Positions 11,258 to 22,464 are shown, counted from the first letter of the stretch. The stretch is 64,000 bases of DNA from Neurospora tetrasperma FGSC 2508 (GCF_000213175.1 NW_009799103.1:2570033-2634032); one strand, 5' to 3'. The notes: generated by a model from the letters alone, not told the origin. Translations and numbers: made by a program.

Positions 11258-14200
11258 TGTGGTGTACAGTAGCCGGAGCCACTCTGGTCTAGTTCGAGGC
11301 AAGCAAGACCCAAGACACACCTTTACTCAGAAGGTAAAAAAAAAGTAAAGAGACCGGGATGGATTAGGTTGGGATAAGCAGTGACAGGCTACCGAGGCCA
11401 TCCACACTGGAGTGAAACTGGAGAGACTGGAACGCGCCCAAGCCAATCCCCGTTGCGCGCAATCAAACGGGCTGATTATTGGCGCGGTGCAAGGGGCATC
11501 CACGGACGACGATCGAGGAACGACACAGGAACCCGCTGCGCTGAACCCAATGTGGATGGATCGGATGTAGAGGTAGGTACCGGGCAGTAAAGTGGGCGTG
11601 TAAAGAGTAGGTACAGCACGGCAGATATGCGAGTGTGTACACTAGGTACGTCTAGGTGAGTGCCCGCCCTGTAACTAGTAAGGTAATGTGTGTGGTGTAA
11701 TCAATCTGTGTTGGTGTGGCACGGGAGGAACTGCCCGGCTGGGATGGATGAAAGGAATGTGTGACTTCGACTTGTTCCCCAAAGGACTGCGGCTCACAGC
11801 GACAATTGGCGGGGTGCCGTGGAGGGTGTGTGTGGTTAGATCAAGTCGGTTCGTTGTTGCTGAGTATACCTCCCGTCTACATGTAGTTGGAGTACCCGGG
11901 CGACTTGCCTAAAGTTACGCTCCTCCTCCGGTTCGTCGTGTGTCAAGTGTTGACAAACTGTGGTCGGACGGAATTGAAATTAAACTTGGGTTGAAAAGGT
12001 CACGTCAGGCTGATCCTCTAATCCATGACACCTTAGCACGGCGCTGAAAGTGGGGTATCGCTGGCATGGAAACTTCAGATTTCCTTCCCCGGACTCAGAA
12101 CTGGAGTCTCCTTGGAAAGTGGAAGCCTTGTGCCTCCCATTACTTCTAAAGCTGCAGTGACGAGGAGAGCGAGAGACCGAGTGAATTGAGCCAACCGTAC
12201 TCGAATTCCGACTTGACGGAGGTTGAGTAGTAAGGTACCCAAGGTAAGTAGGTATGAAACAAGAGGGAAAAAAAACTTGGTCTCAAGGGGACGGAATGGA
12301 ATGCAGTGCAGTGCCTGACCGGGACGGAGCGTTCGAACTCAGATCCTGTGCGGGAGTGCGGGGATTCGCTCCGCACGGTCAAGGTACCACTGATTCAGGT
12401 ACCAGCCCAGACGTGCGCAGCCCAGAACCACGGGCAACTTGACCAGGGACTTTCCTGGGCCTTTGAGTCCATTGCGCGCGCCTCCCTGGCACAAATGCTT
12501 CCATGATGCCTTCCTCAGACCAACACATAACGGAAATAAGTCTGTCTCCTACCAATCTCCGCCGCGAGTCTTTTGTTCTAGTTTACAACTGCTTCAAAGC
12601 CTGGACTCAACTCAAGTCTTGACAGGAAATCTGGAGAAGATCAGATGGAACAAAGTAGTGACATGCCCCCTCGTCCCCTCGATGCAGAGGCCCCTTTTTT
12701 CGGATATGTACTAAATGCAAGTCACAATGCCGGCATGGCCTCTTGGACGCTCGTTGGCTCACACAGACTGCGCTTTCCCCTTTTGTGCTGCCAAATGAAA
12801 CTTTAGTGCCCACTAGGTAGAGGTACCCATCAGATTGATGCCGTCCGTGCACATGACATTCCATGATATTTTCCTTCACGGCAGTTATCTGACTTTGTGA
12901 GCGTCTCTCCAAGAACCTCCTCTCCTCAGCCTCCATCGATCCGGACCCTGAATGCTTTTTTGTCTCCGTCATAACTTCAACTCCCCTTGTCCGATCTTCC
13001 TGATCCAAGCATGTATCTGAAACAGGCCTGGACTTGAAGAGAGAGGATCGATATCAACCGCGTTCCTGGTTTGGGTTTCGCCAAGCCCCAAGCGTTGCAA
13101 CCTGGGGGGCCCACCGAAATTTACCACCACGCTCGGACGAGTCGAGTTTTTGAGCCCTGTCTCTACCCCTGGAACTATTCACTACTGCGTACACTAAGGG
13201 GTCTTCTCAGGGGTTGCAATATCCGATAGACCCTTTTGGAAAATCTGCCGCTTTCTCTCTTTTTCCTATATCCATTTGTCAGGTTTCCGAGCTGTCAGAT
13301 ACATAGTCTAATAAGGCAATTGCCTTTTTGACGGGACAGGATAAACAGAGAAAAATAGCTTTTGTACAACCATCCGGAGGGTAATCAAAATAGCATGTCA
13401 TGGCAATCTCCTGATGTGGTTCAAACTCCATAATAGGTATCAACCAAACTTCAGCTACCTTTAGCTAGGCAGACGGACCTAAACAACAAAGCGCTGGAGA
13501 AAAACAAGGGACCGACCACTATACCGAGTGAGTCCACTGATGTGCCCTTGTTGTTGTGGGTGACCTCCACCTTTAACGCTCGACACGAACCAAAGTCATC
13601 CACCATGCACACACCTGGCACCATCAGGAGGACGCTTGACAACCACGTTCTCACTCTGTCTAGGATCATCAGATCGTCGCCATATTTAGCCCTAGCAATG
13701 ATGGTGGTTCCCAATATCTATCTCTAGGCGACTAAACGACTCGCTGCCGAAATGCCCAGAATGCAATTTTCTATCGAAGCCACTTGATACATTCCGTCCA
13801 GTTGCCAAGTCAAGAGACTGATCAGCCTATGCATATCACATGCCGTTCAGGCCTATATAATGGCGGACGATGAGAAATGAGCCCCGCAGTTCAACAGCAA
13901 TCGTCTCTTCTGGTTCGTCAGTGTCCTGTTCCCCTTTGTGGACTTTTTGTTTCTTTTTCTTTGTTCTCTCCGTTGCTGCAATATCTCGACGACATGTCAA
14001 ACTCCCAATTAACCCTGTGTAATCCAGTCCTTTGTGATTTTGAAGTTCCACATGGACACAAGCTTCTTGAGGCTGAACATGAACATCTGAATCTCATTGG
14101 GCCAAGGGTAGGTGGTCTGTATGGAAAAAGGAGGTCTTGGTAATGCTTGGGGTTACTACCTGCTACCCCGGGGGACTGTAAATTCAATTCGTCTCGTGTC

Positions 14201-14536
14201 CTGCCTTTTTCTCTTGACGTTTCAAGACCGCTGAAGGGTAGGGACATTCAAAACCACTTCCTTGTATATCTACGATGTCTGTAAATGTTGCAGCATGCTG
14301 GCATATATGTGTTTACCTATAGTATTGATTAGGCCAGTTTCCCAAAGCGAACGGCCCAAGTCTTTGCGGTGGTTTATCATTGGCAGCCAATGAACTATAC
14401 GCCTGCCGCCAGCATCAATGCAGATGCGGATCCCATATCAATCATCCACAACACCCTGCAGCGTAAAGCTCAGCAGCACTACTATCTTTAGTCAGTACAT
14501 AGGCGGAGGAAGGAATGCACCAAATAACAACCACTG
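11258..14536. other. 3.3-kb gene-poor interval upstream of the Sec7-PH gene
   Basis: Holds the promoter and 5' leader of the Sec7-PH gene at its left end. Many short overlapping ORFs occur on both strands (the longest 133 codons at 12607-13008, minus) but none has a plausible splice partner, recognisable motif or protein-like composition. GGTACC-containing motifs occur near 11574-11580, 12233 and 12396. No RNA gene recognised. An unannotated long non-coding transcript cannot be excluded. Confidence 0.55.
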
Positions 14537-14580
14537 GTCACTTTGGCGGAGTGGTTAATGCAGTGGCTGCTACTTGCAAG
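14537..14580 (+). pseudogene. Truncated 5' copy of tRNA-Ser
   Basis: Bases 14537-14558 are identical to the first 22 bases of the intact tRNA-Ser(GCT) at 15208, including acceptor 5' strand, D-arm and A-box TGGCGGAGTGG. Similarity also extends about 12 bp upstream (AACAACxACTxGTCACTTTGG). After the D-arm the match becomes patchy (TGCTA of the anticodon loop is kept). No T-arm, B-box or 3' acceptor strand can be found, so it cannot fold as a tRNA. Best read as a decayed duplicate; alternatively the head of a tRNA-derived SINE. Confidence 0.7.
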
Positions 14581-14711
14581 AAGGCTTGGGTGATTCCATT
14601 ATTTTCAACCAGTCGCAATGTGTAGATCTCTGTATTGATATCCACAACATCATCTACACTGTCATGAAGCATCCGGCTTTGTACATACAACTACAGCCTG
14701 CAAGCTACCGT

Positions 14712-14768
14712 AGAATTTCGCGGAATTCAGATTCCAGGTCAGGCACATACACCTGGTGTCTAGCTGGA
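14712..14768. repeat. Left arm of a 57-bp inverted repeat
   Basis: Matches the reverse complement of 15061-15117 with about eight mismatches in 57 positions, six of them transitions. The best-conserved core is AGATTCCAGGTCAGGCA followed by ATACACCTGGTG. The arms are 292 bp apart and lie between the truncated and intact tRNA-Ser copies. Confidence 0.8.
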
Positions 14769-15060
14769 AAAGGATGCCAGATTCTGCCCGTTGCACTTTC
14801 AAAATGCTGCTTTCTGTCATGCAAATACTACGCAAAAGGGTGGGGGAGTCAATGAATCCAAGCGGAGGTCTATATACCCAACCGACGACGATGATGCAGG
14901 GCAAAAGAACAATAGGGAGGGAATAGTAGAGAGGACAGGGACTGGGCTTCAGAAGGACCGAGCGAATCGACTGGAGGGTGGGGTAACCCAGAATCATCCT
15001 CCCAAATACAGCGAGTACAGAGGACATAGAATGCACAAATATGCTAAACGAGCCATTTGA

Positions 15061-15117
15061 TTCCTAGCTGGGCACCAGGTGTATATGCCTGACCTGGAAT
15101 CTGAGTTGCCCGAAATT
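15061..15117. repeat. Right arm of the 57-bp inverted repeat
   Basis: Inverted partner of 14712-14768. It ends about 90 bp before the intact tRNA-Ser. Could be the ends of a small non-autonomous DNA element, or an inverted duplication later mutated; no target-site duplication was found by eye. Confidence 0.8.
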
Positions 15118-15207
15118 ATACAGTCTACCCATTGGGGAGGGGGTCAGATGCCTCTAGTTTGGTATATAGTTTTGCTTTTTGACCTATAAATTCAACAACA
15201 ACGACTA

Positions 15208-15307
15208 GTCACTTTGGCGGAGTGGTTAACGCGTTGCCCTGCTATTACATAATAGTATAGCGTAGGCAATCCATTAGTGGGCGCAGGTTCGAATCCTGCA
15301 GGTGACG
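15208..15307 (+). tRNA. tRNA-Ser(GCT) with intron
   Basis: Acceptor stem GTCACTT pairs with AGGTGAC (one G-T pair), discriminator G. A-box is TGGCGGAGTGG, T-arm GCAGG-TTCGAAT-CCTGC carries the B-box, and a long variable arm (CCATTAGTGG) marks a class II serine tRNA. Anticodon stem TTGCC/GGCAA encloses loop CTGCTA...A with anticodon GCT. About 19 bases (TTACATAATAG... to ...GCGT) are inserted one base 3' of the anticodon, the canonical nuclear tRNA intron position. T runs follow directly as a Pol III terminator. Confidence 0.93.
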
Positions 15308-15312
15308 TCATG

Positions 15313-15330
15313 TTTTTTTGGCTTTTTTTT
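15313..15330 (+). terminator. RNA polymerase III terminator of tRNA-Ser
   Basis: Runs of seven T (15313-15319) and eight T (15323-15330) begin six bases after the tRNA 3' end. Confidence 0.85.
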
Positions 15331-16309
15331 GATGTTCTTGACGTCCAAATGATTCCTTTTTGTTGTTTTTGATGTTTTCCTTTTTATATCGGTTGAATGG
15401 GACGTTGAAGGGCTGATGATACGCTTGTTGCGAAGTGTGGTGGTGGTTTTGCACTCAGTTTGCACAAAGGTACAAGTGCATTTGCTTCGCTCCTTCCACA
15501 AGGTGACGTTACTTTTTGCGCGGCAGGAACAGAACACCCAAGTAGAAGGCCTTGGTTCCCTCTGCAAATTTCTCTGATATCAAAGTCCGTGACTCCCTTT
15601 TTATTTTTTATTTTTTTCGCCAAGTGATGGGCCTTGTTCCTTCTACCTGTGGCAGTCGTCACCCACCTGCCTCTACACTCATCCAACTGTCTGTTTTTTT
15701 TTCTCTGTCAGGCGGTAGGACATTCCCTTTTTCTTCTTGAAAACATCCAAGGCACTTGATATCCTTTCTCTTTTTACAATCGTCCTCGCCATCGATGTCA
15801 TCGAGCTCTTCATTCATCGCAGATGCAAACACGGGACTGGTCACGGTTGGAAATCACAATCTCTATAATCGCGGAATATCTGCACTTCAAAAACATTTCT
15901 GAATGAACCAGAACACTATGCCTCGACCAACATTCACTGCCCAGCATCCAATCGTTGTCGAAGCTGATGATGCTAAAGAAAAGCTCCCGGCTTTACCGCG
16001 CTGATGGAGTTATAAATATCTTCCACACGCCTCATATGCCTGCCCCCAACAGAGCATGGAAATCCCGGGTTTCATACATGCTTAGCATCGTCGAGCCAGT
16101 CAGTGGCTCCTATCGCGGTTCAGCGCTGAACATGGTTTGGGACGAACACCAACGAAATACAGCTGACAATAAGTCTCGTTTTCATCAGACACCAAATTGG
16201 CGAAAAGATCTCCCTGGTTGAATAACTGGACGCGGTATTGTAAGCGATCCCGAACGTGCCACCCTGCTACAGCCTTGAACGGCAGTGCCTCTATTCGAGA
16301 CAACACTGC
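15331..16309. other. Intergenic, tRNA-Ser to F-box gene 3' end
   Basis: About 1 kb with several T-rich stretches (for example 15599-15616). It ends at the stop codon of the leftward F-box gene, so the right part probably includes its 3' UTR. No coding sequence recognised. Confidence 0.5.
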
Positions 16310-18181
16310 TCATTCCTCGTCATCCTCCTCCTCCTCTGGGTTCCCCTCCTCTGGCTCCCCCTCATCAAGATCCAACTCCTGCTCTTCCAGCCAAAAGTCT
16401 TCATCCTCTTCTCCACCCCCAAATTGGGTCTTCGTCATGCTCTCCGTCTTCATTTTCTTGTTCTTCTCGAGCCTCGTTCTCCTCTCCATCAACCCATCGA
16501 GCCGTTCAGATATTCTCTTCTCAGCTTCCTCAAAGATCTCCTGAAAAAGTTTCCCTGCTTGCTCGTTGATGAGCATCTTAACAAACGGGACGGTGATTTC
16601 AGTTAGTTTGAGCATGTTGTCGAGATCGTGTTCTAGAAGGGGAGTTTTTGGTACACGTGCATGCCCGTTGCTGCTCAAGCTGGTAACTCGGAGGATCTCG
16701 CCGTGAGCGACGCTATCACTCAAGACTTCGATAAGCTGCTTGAGGCAGCCGCCTTCTCCTCTCTCGACGTGATGTTCGCATGTTACCGGGAAGAAGCCAT
16801 GTTCTTTGCCTGCTCCAGGGCTAGGTTGCGAACCCGAACTTGGGTTGCGGAAGCTACCAGAAAAGTTGCGTTTTATGCCCCTATTCTTAGCCACCGGAGC
16901 AGCACCCGCAGAAGCAGCAGCAGGACCCACATCAGCACCAGAGTCAGCAGAACCGGCAGTAGCAGTAGCAGGAGCAGCAACAGCAACACCAACATCAGCA
17001 GCTTGTGCCGCCGCCGCGCGCTCACACGTTTCTTGATAAAGGTACGCAACCAGCTCCAAGCCTGTCCATAACCGGTTAGGCGGCATGGCCGGCTGGTGAA
17101 CGTGAGCGGCATGAGTTTGCGTTCGGGGGTGGAAGTAGCCATCGTAGGCGTCAGTAGTTTCGGGAGTCTCGTCCTCCTCGGATGGTGAGTTTAAGGAAGA
17201 GTCGTTGTTGATGATACTGCCACCATTCCCACCATTCCCGCTAAACCACTCCCTCCTCCTCTTCCGAATCTTCTTGCCCTCCGCCCAAACACCGGCACGA
17301 TTTCCCTTCGCTCCAAACTTCATCAACAGCTTGACAGCAGCCACAGGACAGGTTTTCCAGGTCCATACAATAGGGCTAATTGGACCTGGGTCTGCACACC
17401 TGTGGTCTGGGCGATGGTCAAGAGCTTCACCGGTATAACGACTGGTCTTGGGATTAAAGGCAGACCAGAGCACGGATTCCAGAACGGGCGTGAGGCTGGG
17501 AATTAGATCCTTGTTGCCGTGCCAGAGAAGTTCTTCGGCAAAGGTCAAGTCGTGGGCGAGAAGGGCTTCCTCGAGTGCGGAGGTGAGGAGGGGACGGATG
17601 AGCCGGAGGGAGGGGAGGTACTCATCGCGGAAGGAGATGATGGTTTTGGAGGGAGATGGTACTCTTGTGCGAACTGGGAGAACTGTTTGGTTGATGGTGC
17701 CGGCTTTATCAGTGTCATTTTGTGGGTCGTTGACCCTTTTGGGAACGACCTCCCTGGCAGGAACCTCGCCGGTGATGGCCTTTTTGTTCGGCGTCACCTC
17801 TTTCTTTTTGGGAGTCACGGTGAGACGCGTGATCAGATGCCGATAGCGGTTAAGGAACGGCTTGATGACTCTTATGTTGCGGGTTTGAAGGCCATATTTC
17901 AGAGTGATAAGGCGGCCGGAGCGAAGATCCCGGTGGACCAGCGTGTAGTACAGCTCACCGCGGAGTTCTTGGCACGTGGCTGACAAGTTGACGATATCTC
18001 TGCGGTTGGGGAGAAAGTCGCAGATGCACATGAGGAGTTCGACGGGTAGTCGAGGTGCAATGATAGGGCTGCTGGGCGTAACAGTGTTTCCGGCGCTGTT
18101 ATTGACGCTGTTGTCGATGGCGTAGCTGGGCACAAGAGTGCCATCGCTGCTATCGACGAAGACAGGTTCAGAGAGCGACAT
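16310..18181 (-). CDS. F-box-containing protein of unknown target
   Basis: A 623-aa single-exon frame. An F-box-like motif lies at about residues 42-85 (APRLPVELLMCICDFLP...IVNLSATCQELRGELY), the Skp1-binding element of SCF ubiquitin ligases. The middle has ankyrin-like helices (EEALLAHDLTFAEELLWHG; AAVKLLMKFGAKGN). It is followed by Ala-rich low complexity (about 390-430) and a strongly acidic C-terminus ending in a Glu/Asp run. Start choice: the frame reaches an upstream codon at 18316, but ATG 18181 (ATCATGTCG) begins a normal N-terminus and the extra 45 residues look like leader sequence. The substrate cannot be inferred. F-box call moderately sure, gene reality high. Confidence 0.8.
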   Translation of the reverse strand: MSLSEPVFVDSSDGTLVPSYAIDNSVNNSAGNTVTPSSPIIAPRLPVELLMCICDFLPNRRDIVNLSATCQELRGELYYTLVHRDLRSGRLITLKYGLQTRNIRVIKPFLNRYRHLITRLTVTPKKKEVTPNKKAITGEVPAREVVPKRVNDPQNDTDKAGTINQTVLPVRTRVPSPSKTIISFRDEYLPSLRLIRPLLTSALEEALLAHDLTFAEELLWHGNKDLIPSLTPVLESVLWSAFNPKTSRYTGEALDHRPDHRCADPGPISPIVWTWKTCPVAAVKLLMKFGAKGNRAGVWAEGKKIRKRRREWFSGNGGNGGSIINNDSSLNSPSEEDETPETTDAYDGYFHPRTQTHAAHVHQPAMPPNRLWTGLELVAYLYQETCERAAAAQAADVGVAVAAPATATAGSADSGADVGPAAASAGAAPVAKNRGIKRNFSGSFRNPSSGSQPSPGAGKEHGFFPVTCEHHVERGEGGCLKQLIEVLSDSVAHGEILRVTSLSSNGHARVPKTPLLEHDLDNMLKLTEITVPFVKMLINEQAGKLFQEIFEEAEKRISERLDGLMERRTRLEKNKKMKTESMTKTQFGGGEEDEDFWLEEQELDLDEGEPEEGNPEEEEDDEE

Positions 18182-19512
18182 GATGATATAACCGATTATC
18201 GGACGATAGGTCAAAGAAGCGAGCGACAAGATTGCCCGAGGGCACCGGACGAAGTAATGCTTGAGGTGAAGGGATAGAGTCGTATCGAGTCTTTGGATGG
18301 CTGCGCCTTTGATCAAGAGAAGACGACGGGAGAAGCCTGGATATGGTAAGGTCTGTCGTCTTGTAAAAGGTATAGGCCAAAGGGTGCTTGTGATGGACTT
18401 GACAGCGTCCGAAGTCGGCTGACGTTTTATTTCAGGTTGCCGGTTGGCCGAAGGTTCAGATCAGCTTACCACGAGTGAATGGTAAAGGGCACGATTTGTT
18501 GAGACGACGTCGAATTGTGTGGGAGACAGCTGGTGGTAGATGTGACTGGCAGCTGATGTATGAACCTTGAGGTTTAAACGAACCTGATACTTGAAGGTTT
18601 TCAATGGTTTCCCGGTCCTGGTGAATGGCAGTTCTGGTGAAGAGCTCTTCGATCTGATCTCGGTGGACGGTGTCGAGAGGAGGCAAGGTGTAGAAGGTTG
18701 ATATGGAGAACCCTAAAAAGGCCACATATATTTCGAGGGAAGGGCACTGCCGCAACGGTAATCGACTCCGAAGCGGAGGTGAAATGTCTGGTATATGTCC
18801 TCCTGCACTCTTCTGCGGTCTGCGAGATCAAGGTTCTGCGGCGCCAAGTTACATATGTGCAAGTGAAGTGGCTGACCTTGATCCTTCACTTCGCCACTGA
18901 ACCTGAGGAAGCATGTTTCGCAGAACCTGAACGGCCGATGACCTTAGGTAAACTCAGCGAAGCGGGATTGCCTGGATATCCACAACCACAACCATGACCA
19001 TAGGGTGCTGCTGTAGCTGTTTTATACCATCGTGGTTGCTTGTGTCAAAAGGTTCAATCTGAGATGGCTGTTCCGTACGAGATGGACTTTCAGTTCCAGA
19101 AGTTCTAAATGGTATCATCACTTTGTCAGTATCTTCGTTTCTTCGAGTGTCAGGCGCTTAGGTACCTTCCAAGGCGATAAAACTGCTCAGTCGACCAATA
19201 CGTTCATTTGGAAAAAGTCCCATCAGCAACAACGCCAAATGGTGAACGAAACGCCGCTGTTCTCACGATGGTGTCGATGACAAGGCTGCTATGACGTCGT
19301 GTTACCCAGAAGGAAAGGGGACAGACGTACAGATATCGGATATATATACTTGAGCCGCACAGCCTTGGGATTGGTCGAGGTTTGTCCCGAGGATGTGGTA
19401 CCGCTATCGCCATGAGACAGACACCCACGCGATATTGTACAGTACAAGTCACTCGTCGCGGTAGTAGTGAGTGGTTGGATACTTCAAGCGCGCGTGTGGC
19501 TGGCTCATGGGT

Positions 19513-19537
19513 GCCTACCTAGGTAGATAGGTAGGTA
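19513..19537. repeat. CCTAGG/GGTAGG palindrome cluster
   Basis: Contains the palindrome TACCTAGGTA followed by two further AGGTA-type units. One of several such intergenic motifs in this window. Confidence 0.7.
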
Positions 19538-19588
19538 TTGATGGACTCGTCGGGCAGTCTTGATTGCTTCCCCAATCTCCCACCATGT

Positions 19589-19600
19589 CTAGGTACCTAG
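19589..19600. repeat. Perfect 12-bp palindrome CTAGGTACCTAG
   Basis: Perfectly self-complementary 12-mer with KpnI-type core GGTACC, in intergenic DNA. Confidence 0.8.
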
Positions 19601-19917
19601 GATAGTTACACCCATCTCAGCAAGCGATGACTTGACAAAGTTGAAAGAGGTAAACCAAAAAGGAAACCTCATGCTATGGTATACGGTACCTGTGTCCATT
19701 CCACAATGACCGGTAGGTATTCATGCCCCAAAAATGGTAACCCGAAGCCATCCATCTATCCGATCCGATCCAAAGTGACAACCCAGGATCTTTATTTTAC
19801 AAAAGTAGACCAACTCACCCTAACCGACCAAGAACGCCTAACCAATCCGTCCGTCACGCTTCTTCCAGTGTTCAAAATGTAATACAATCCAGATCTGTGT
19901 AGCCTGGTTTGCTTGTA

Positions 19918-21422
19918 TCACGGGCTTTCCTCTTTGATAACAGTCAATCTGCCGCTACCCAGCCTGCGTTGTGGCGCCCGTGTAACCCGATAATTGCCCA
20001 GTCTCGCTGTCAAAAACCTATTCTGTTGTGGCTCGCTCTTCAAGTTATTTGCTCTTTGTGCTCTTCCTGGTCCGCTGCGCTTGATAACCTTGCTGCGTGG
20101 CGCTTGTTTTCTTCGGGGTCTCGCCCCGCGTCCCGCCCGCCTGTTGGCGCTCATCTTTTCTACTTTGTCCTTTTCCATCATGGTTCTCAAAATGTCTCTT
20201 CCCAAGTCCCTTGCCTTGTCGTCATTCATGTCGAGTCCGTATAAGGTTAGGAACTTCCACTCCGTTTTCCAGTTTCTCTTGAGAAATTGCCTCTCCTCCT
20301 GAGTATATCGCCCGTCGCCCGGGTGTTGCTTTCGCCTCATCTCAGAACCAGGACCGACATTGTTGTTGTTACTGCTGCCGCCGTTGTCGTTGCCCGAAAC
20401 AAAGTCCGGATCGGCCTCATCATTACCGGTGTCGAGCGTCGCGCTGCTGGCATCATCGTTGCTGTCCTGATCCACATCTCTATCCGCGAGCAAGTTTTGC
20501 ATCTCCCGCTTCAAACTCCATTTGTCCAGTTCATCAGCGGCCCATTGCGCAAAGATGCTGAAGGGTAAACTTTCGGGCCACGCTTTAAGAACCGACTCCC
20601 GCGTTATCGGTCCGATCGGCGGCCCGCTCAGTTTCAGCGTGAACAATACGTGGTCTGGATCAAAGTAGGCAACCATTTTTCCCGTGTGGTCTTTGATGCA
20701 GCCTTTCATCAGTTCCTTTTGCTGCGTCTGCCCCGTGTGGTGGCCTTCTACCTCTTCACCGTCCATGACTGAGTAGCTCCTACTTTCGCCCCGGGCTGGA
20801 AAGATGTACACGGAGCACGACTGTCCATCGATATTTGGGATCTTGGCGAGGATATTGCAGGTCGCGTCGGGCACGTGTAGGACTGTTCTGAGAGGGAGGA
20901 TGCTTTGATTTCGCCGGCCGGTGCGCGCTGGGTGGCGTTTGACGTTGAGGTTGACGGTACCAATGCCGCGGACGGCGAGGTTTTGACCGCTGATGCAGAC
21001 GGTAGATTTGAAGGGGGTGTAGGTCGTAAACCATTCGCGGTCTTTGGCTACGCTGTTGGGCGAGAAGAGAACAGGTCAGTCGCGTGCGGTGAGATTGGGT
21101 CAGAGATGACAATTTGCGAATGGGACCAAAGAGGACTGAGGTCGTGGAGAGCCACTGGCACATACCTCACGTTGGACATGGTCGACCACACCCAGTCCGG
21201 ACAGAGCATAGGTATGGAGGGGTGTGTACGTGCGCCGAGGTTCGTAGGGCCTTCATCTTTTTGGGCGCGTCGGTTTCTGATCTTCTTTTGCCTCTGATTT
21301 CGAGGTTTCCTTGAACTTTGCTTCCGGACGGCGAAGTTCGGCATACCCGCGGCAGTCATAGGGGAACCAGAGTGGTGGAACGAGACTGGCTCGCCCGTAG
21401 GTTTTGATATATCGTGGCCCAT
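19918..21422 (-). CDS. Host gene with degenerate Ty1/copia-type retropepsin-like domain
   Basis: Two exons, 21166-21422 and 19918-21052 (leftwards). The 113-bp intron runs from GTATGT to CCAACAG with a CTGAC branch site, giving 463 aa. Residues ~75-165 align by eye with the copia protease/gag-pre-integrase junction: W-V-W-S then NVSVAKDREWFTTYTPF, AVRGIGTVNLNV and LRTVLHVPDATCNILA, which mirror the copia pattern WxxDSGAS-H...LF-xYTP...GIGTV...L-x-VLHVPD...NLL. The DSG catalytic triplet is absent (WSTMSN in its place), so it should not be a protease. The C-terminal half has Asn/Asp-rich linker, a helical ERQFLKRNWKTEWKFLTL segment and a basic tail. No integrase, reverse transcriptase or LTR was seen nearby, so it is a stand-alone gene. 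I recall similar fungal hypothetical proteins; function unknown. Confidence 0.78.
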
Positions 21423-22464
21423 GGTGTGCGCGGGGCGATCTGGGACGGATTTCGAAAACCGGGTGGAAGGTATCGTCTGATAGCAGGAGGTCTATCACAT
21501 CAGGTCGATGAGAAATGCTATAGTAAAGACAGAGAAGAGAATAGGCTCCGTAGTCTAGGAGCTGTAGAGAGAGAAACTAGACTAGAAGCTGTTGGGTCTT
21601 TGATGCAAATATCAACAAAAGCTTCATCATTCCGTTTTCAAGGTAACAATGAAAAGCATGTGTTTCCTTACTGTTTGCGCCTAGCGCCATCCACAGCGGG
21701 GTCTTAGCGTTGTCTAGTGGAAAGACCCTTGTGGGGTAGGTACCTACAAACGCACCCACGCTGTCTTAGGTCTAGACTAGTAGACTGGAGCCAGGTAGTG
21801 TACAGTAACTGAATATTTCCCCTTTAGGGGAGCACGGCCCGGGCCGGGCCACCTACCTCAGCCTCTTGTCATCCGTCACTTCCTCAACCAACACCTCTCC
21901 AAGACCATCGATTGCGCTGAATCTTGATGGGAGAAGCTTCAATCCTCAACCCATCATTCGTCACTTCAAAAACCCAGTCGTATCATTTCCCAGGCTCTGG
22001 TCATTACCTAGGTGGGAGTTGAAAAGAGCTGCAACATGTTGCAGAGAAAGCTTCAAAAGACGAAATGGGCGAAGCAGGCCACAACCACTTGGAGACTGAG
22101 CTGACTTGCCAAGATCGTAGGATGATGACGAAACCGACGGAAGTCTTATGAAAGAGGTATCATGTATACAACAGATTACAATGAGACATGATAAGCATAG
22201 TGAATATCTGAGTCTGGGGGTTGCAAAAAGAAGTCGACCAAAAATTTGACTCTATATGCTATGTTTCGCTATGTACAGACAGAGCAACAATGGCTCCCAA
22301 TGCAAGGTCGACCAATAATAAAAATATCTACCAGAGAAGAGAAAAGAACATCCCCATCACTGATCAACAGCTCTCCCCGTCCTTCAACAAAAACACCATC
22401 GCCCACCACATCTTCAAACAAGCGAGGCAACTCAACCTCTCTCACTCTCTTCTCCGCCTTTTAC
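21423..22464. other. Intergenic upstream of the copia-like gene
   Basis: About 1 kb with no recognisable gene. A perfect GTAGGTACCTAC palindrome lies at 21736-21747 and a short GC tract (CCCGGGCCGGGCC) near 21838-21850. Confidence 0.5.
21736..21747. repeat. Perfect 12-bp palindrome GTAGGTACCTAC
   Basis: Self-complementary 12-mer with GGTACC core, about 315 bp upstream of the start of the copia-like gene. Confidence 0.8.

Larger units (their letters stand above)
18182..19917. other. 1.7-kb intergenic with palindromic motifs
   Basis: Upstream of the F-box gene and downstream of the next leftward gene. Only short, uninformative ORFs. Two dense palindromic motifs at 19513-19537 and 19589-19600 are listed separately. 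Confidence 0.5.

Noticed and set aside
12607-13008. 133-codon minus-strand ORF in the gene-poor interval
   Set aside because: No conserved motif, no signal or TM features, composition looks like random reading of non-coding DNA, and no splice partner.
13918-14247. 109-codon minus-strand ORF
   Set aside because: No family resemblance and it overlaps an equally long frame on the other strand.
18994-19010. GACCATAGGGTG resembling the 5' end of a dispersed Neurospora 5S rRNA gene
   Set aside because: Similarity stops after about 12 bases; no internal control region or 3' end follows.
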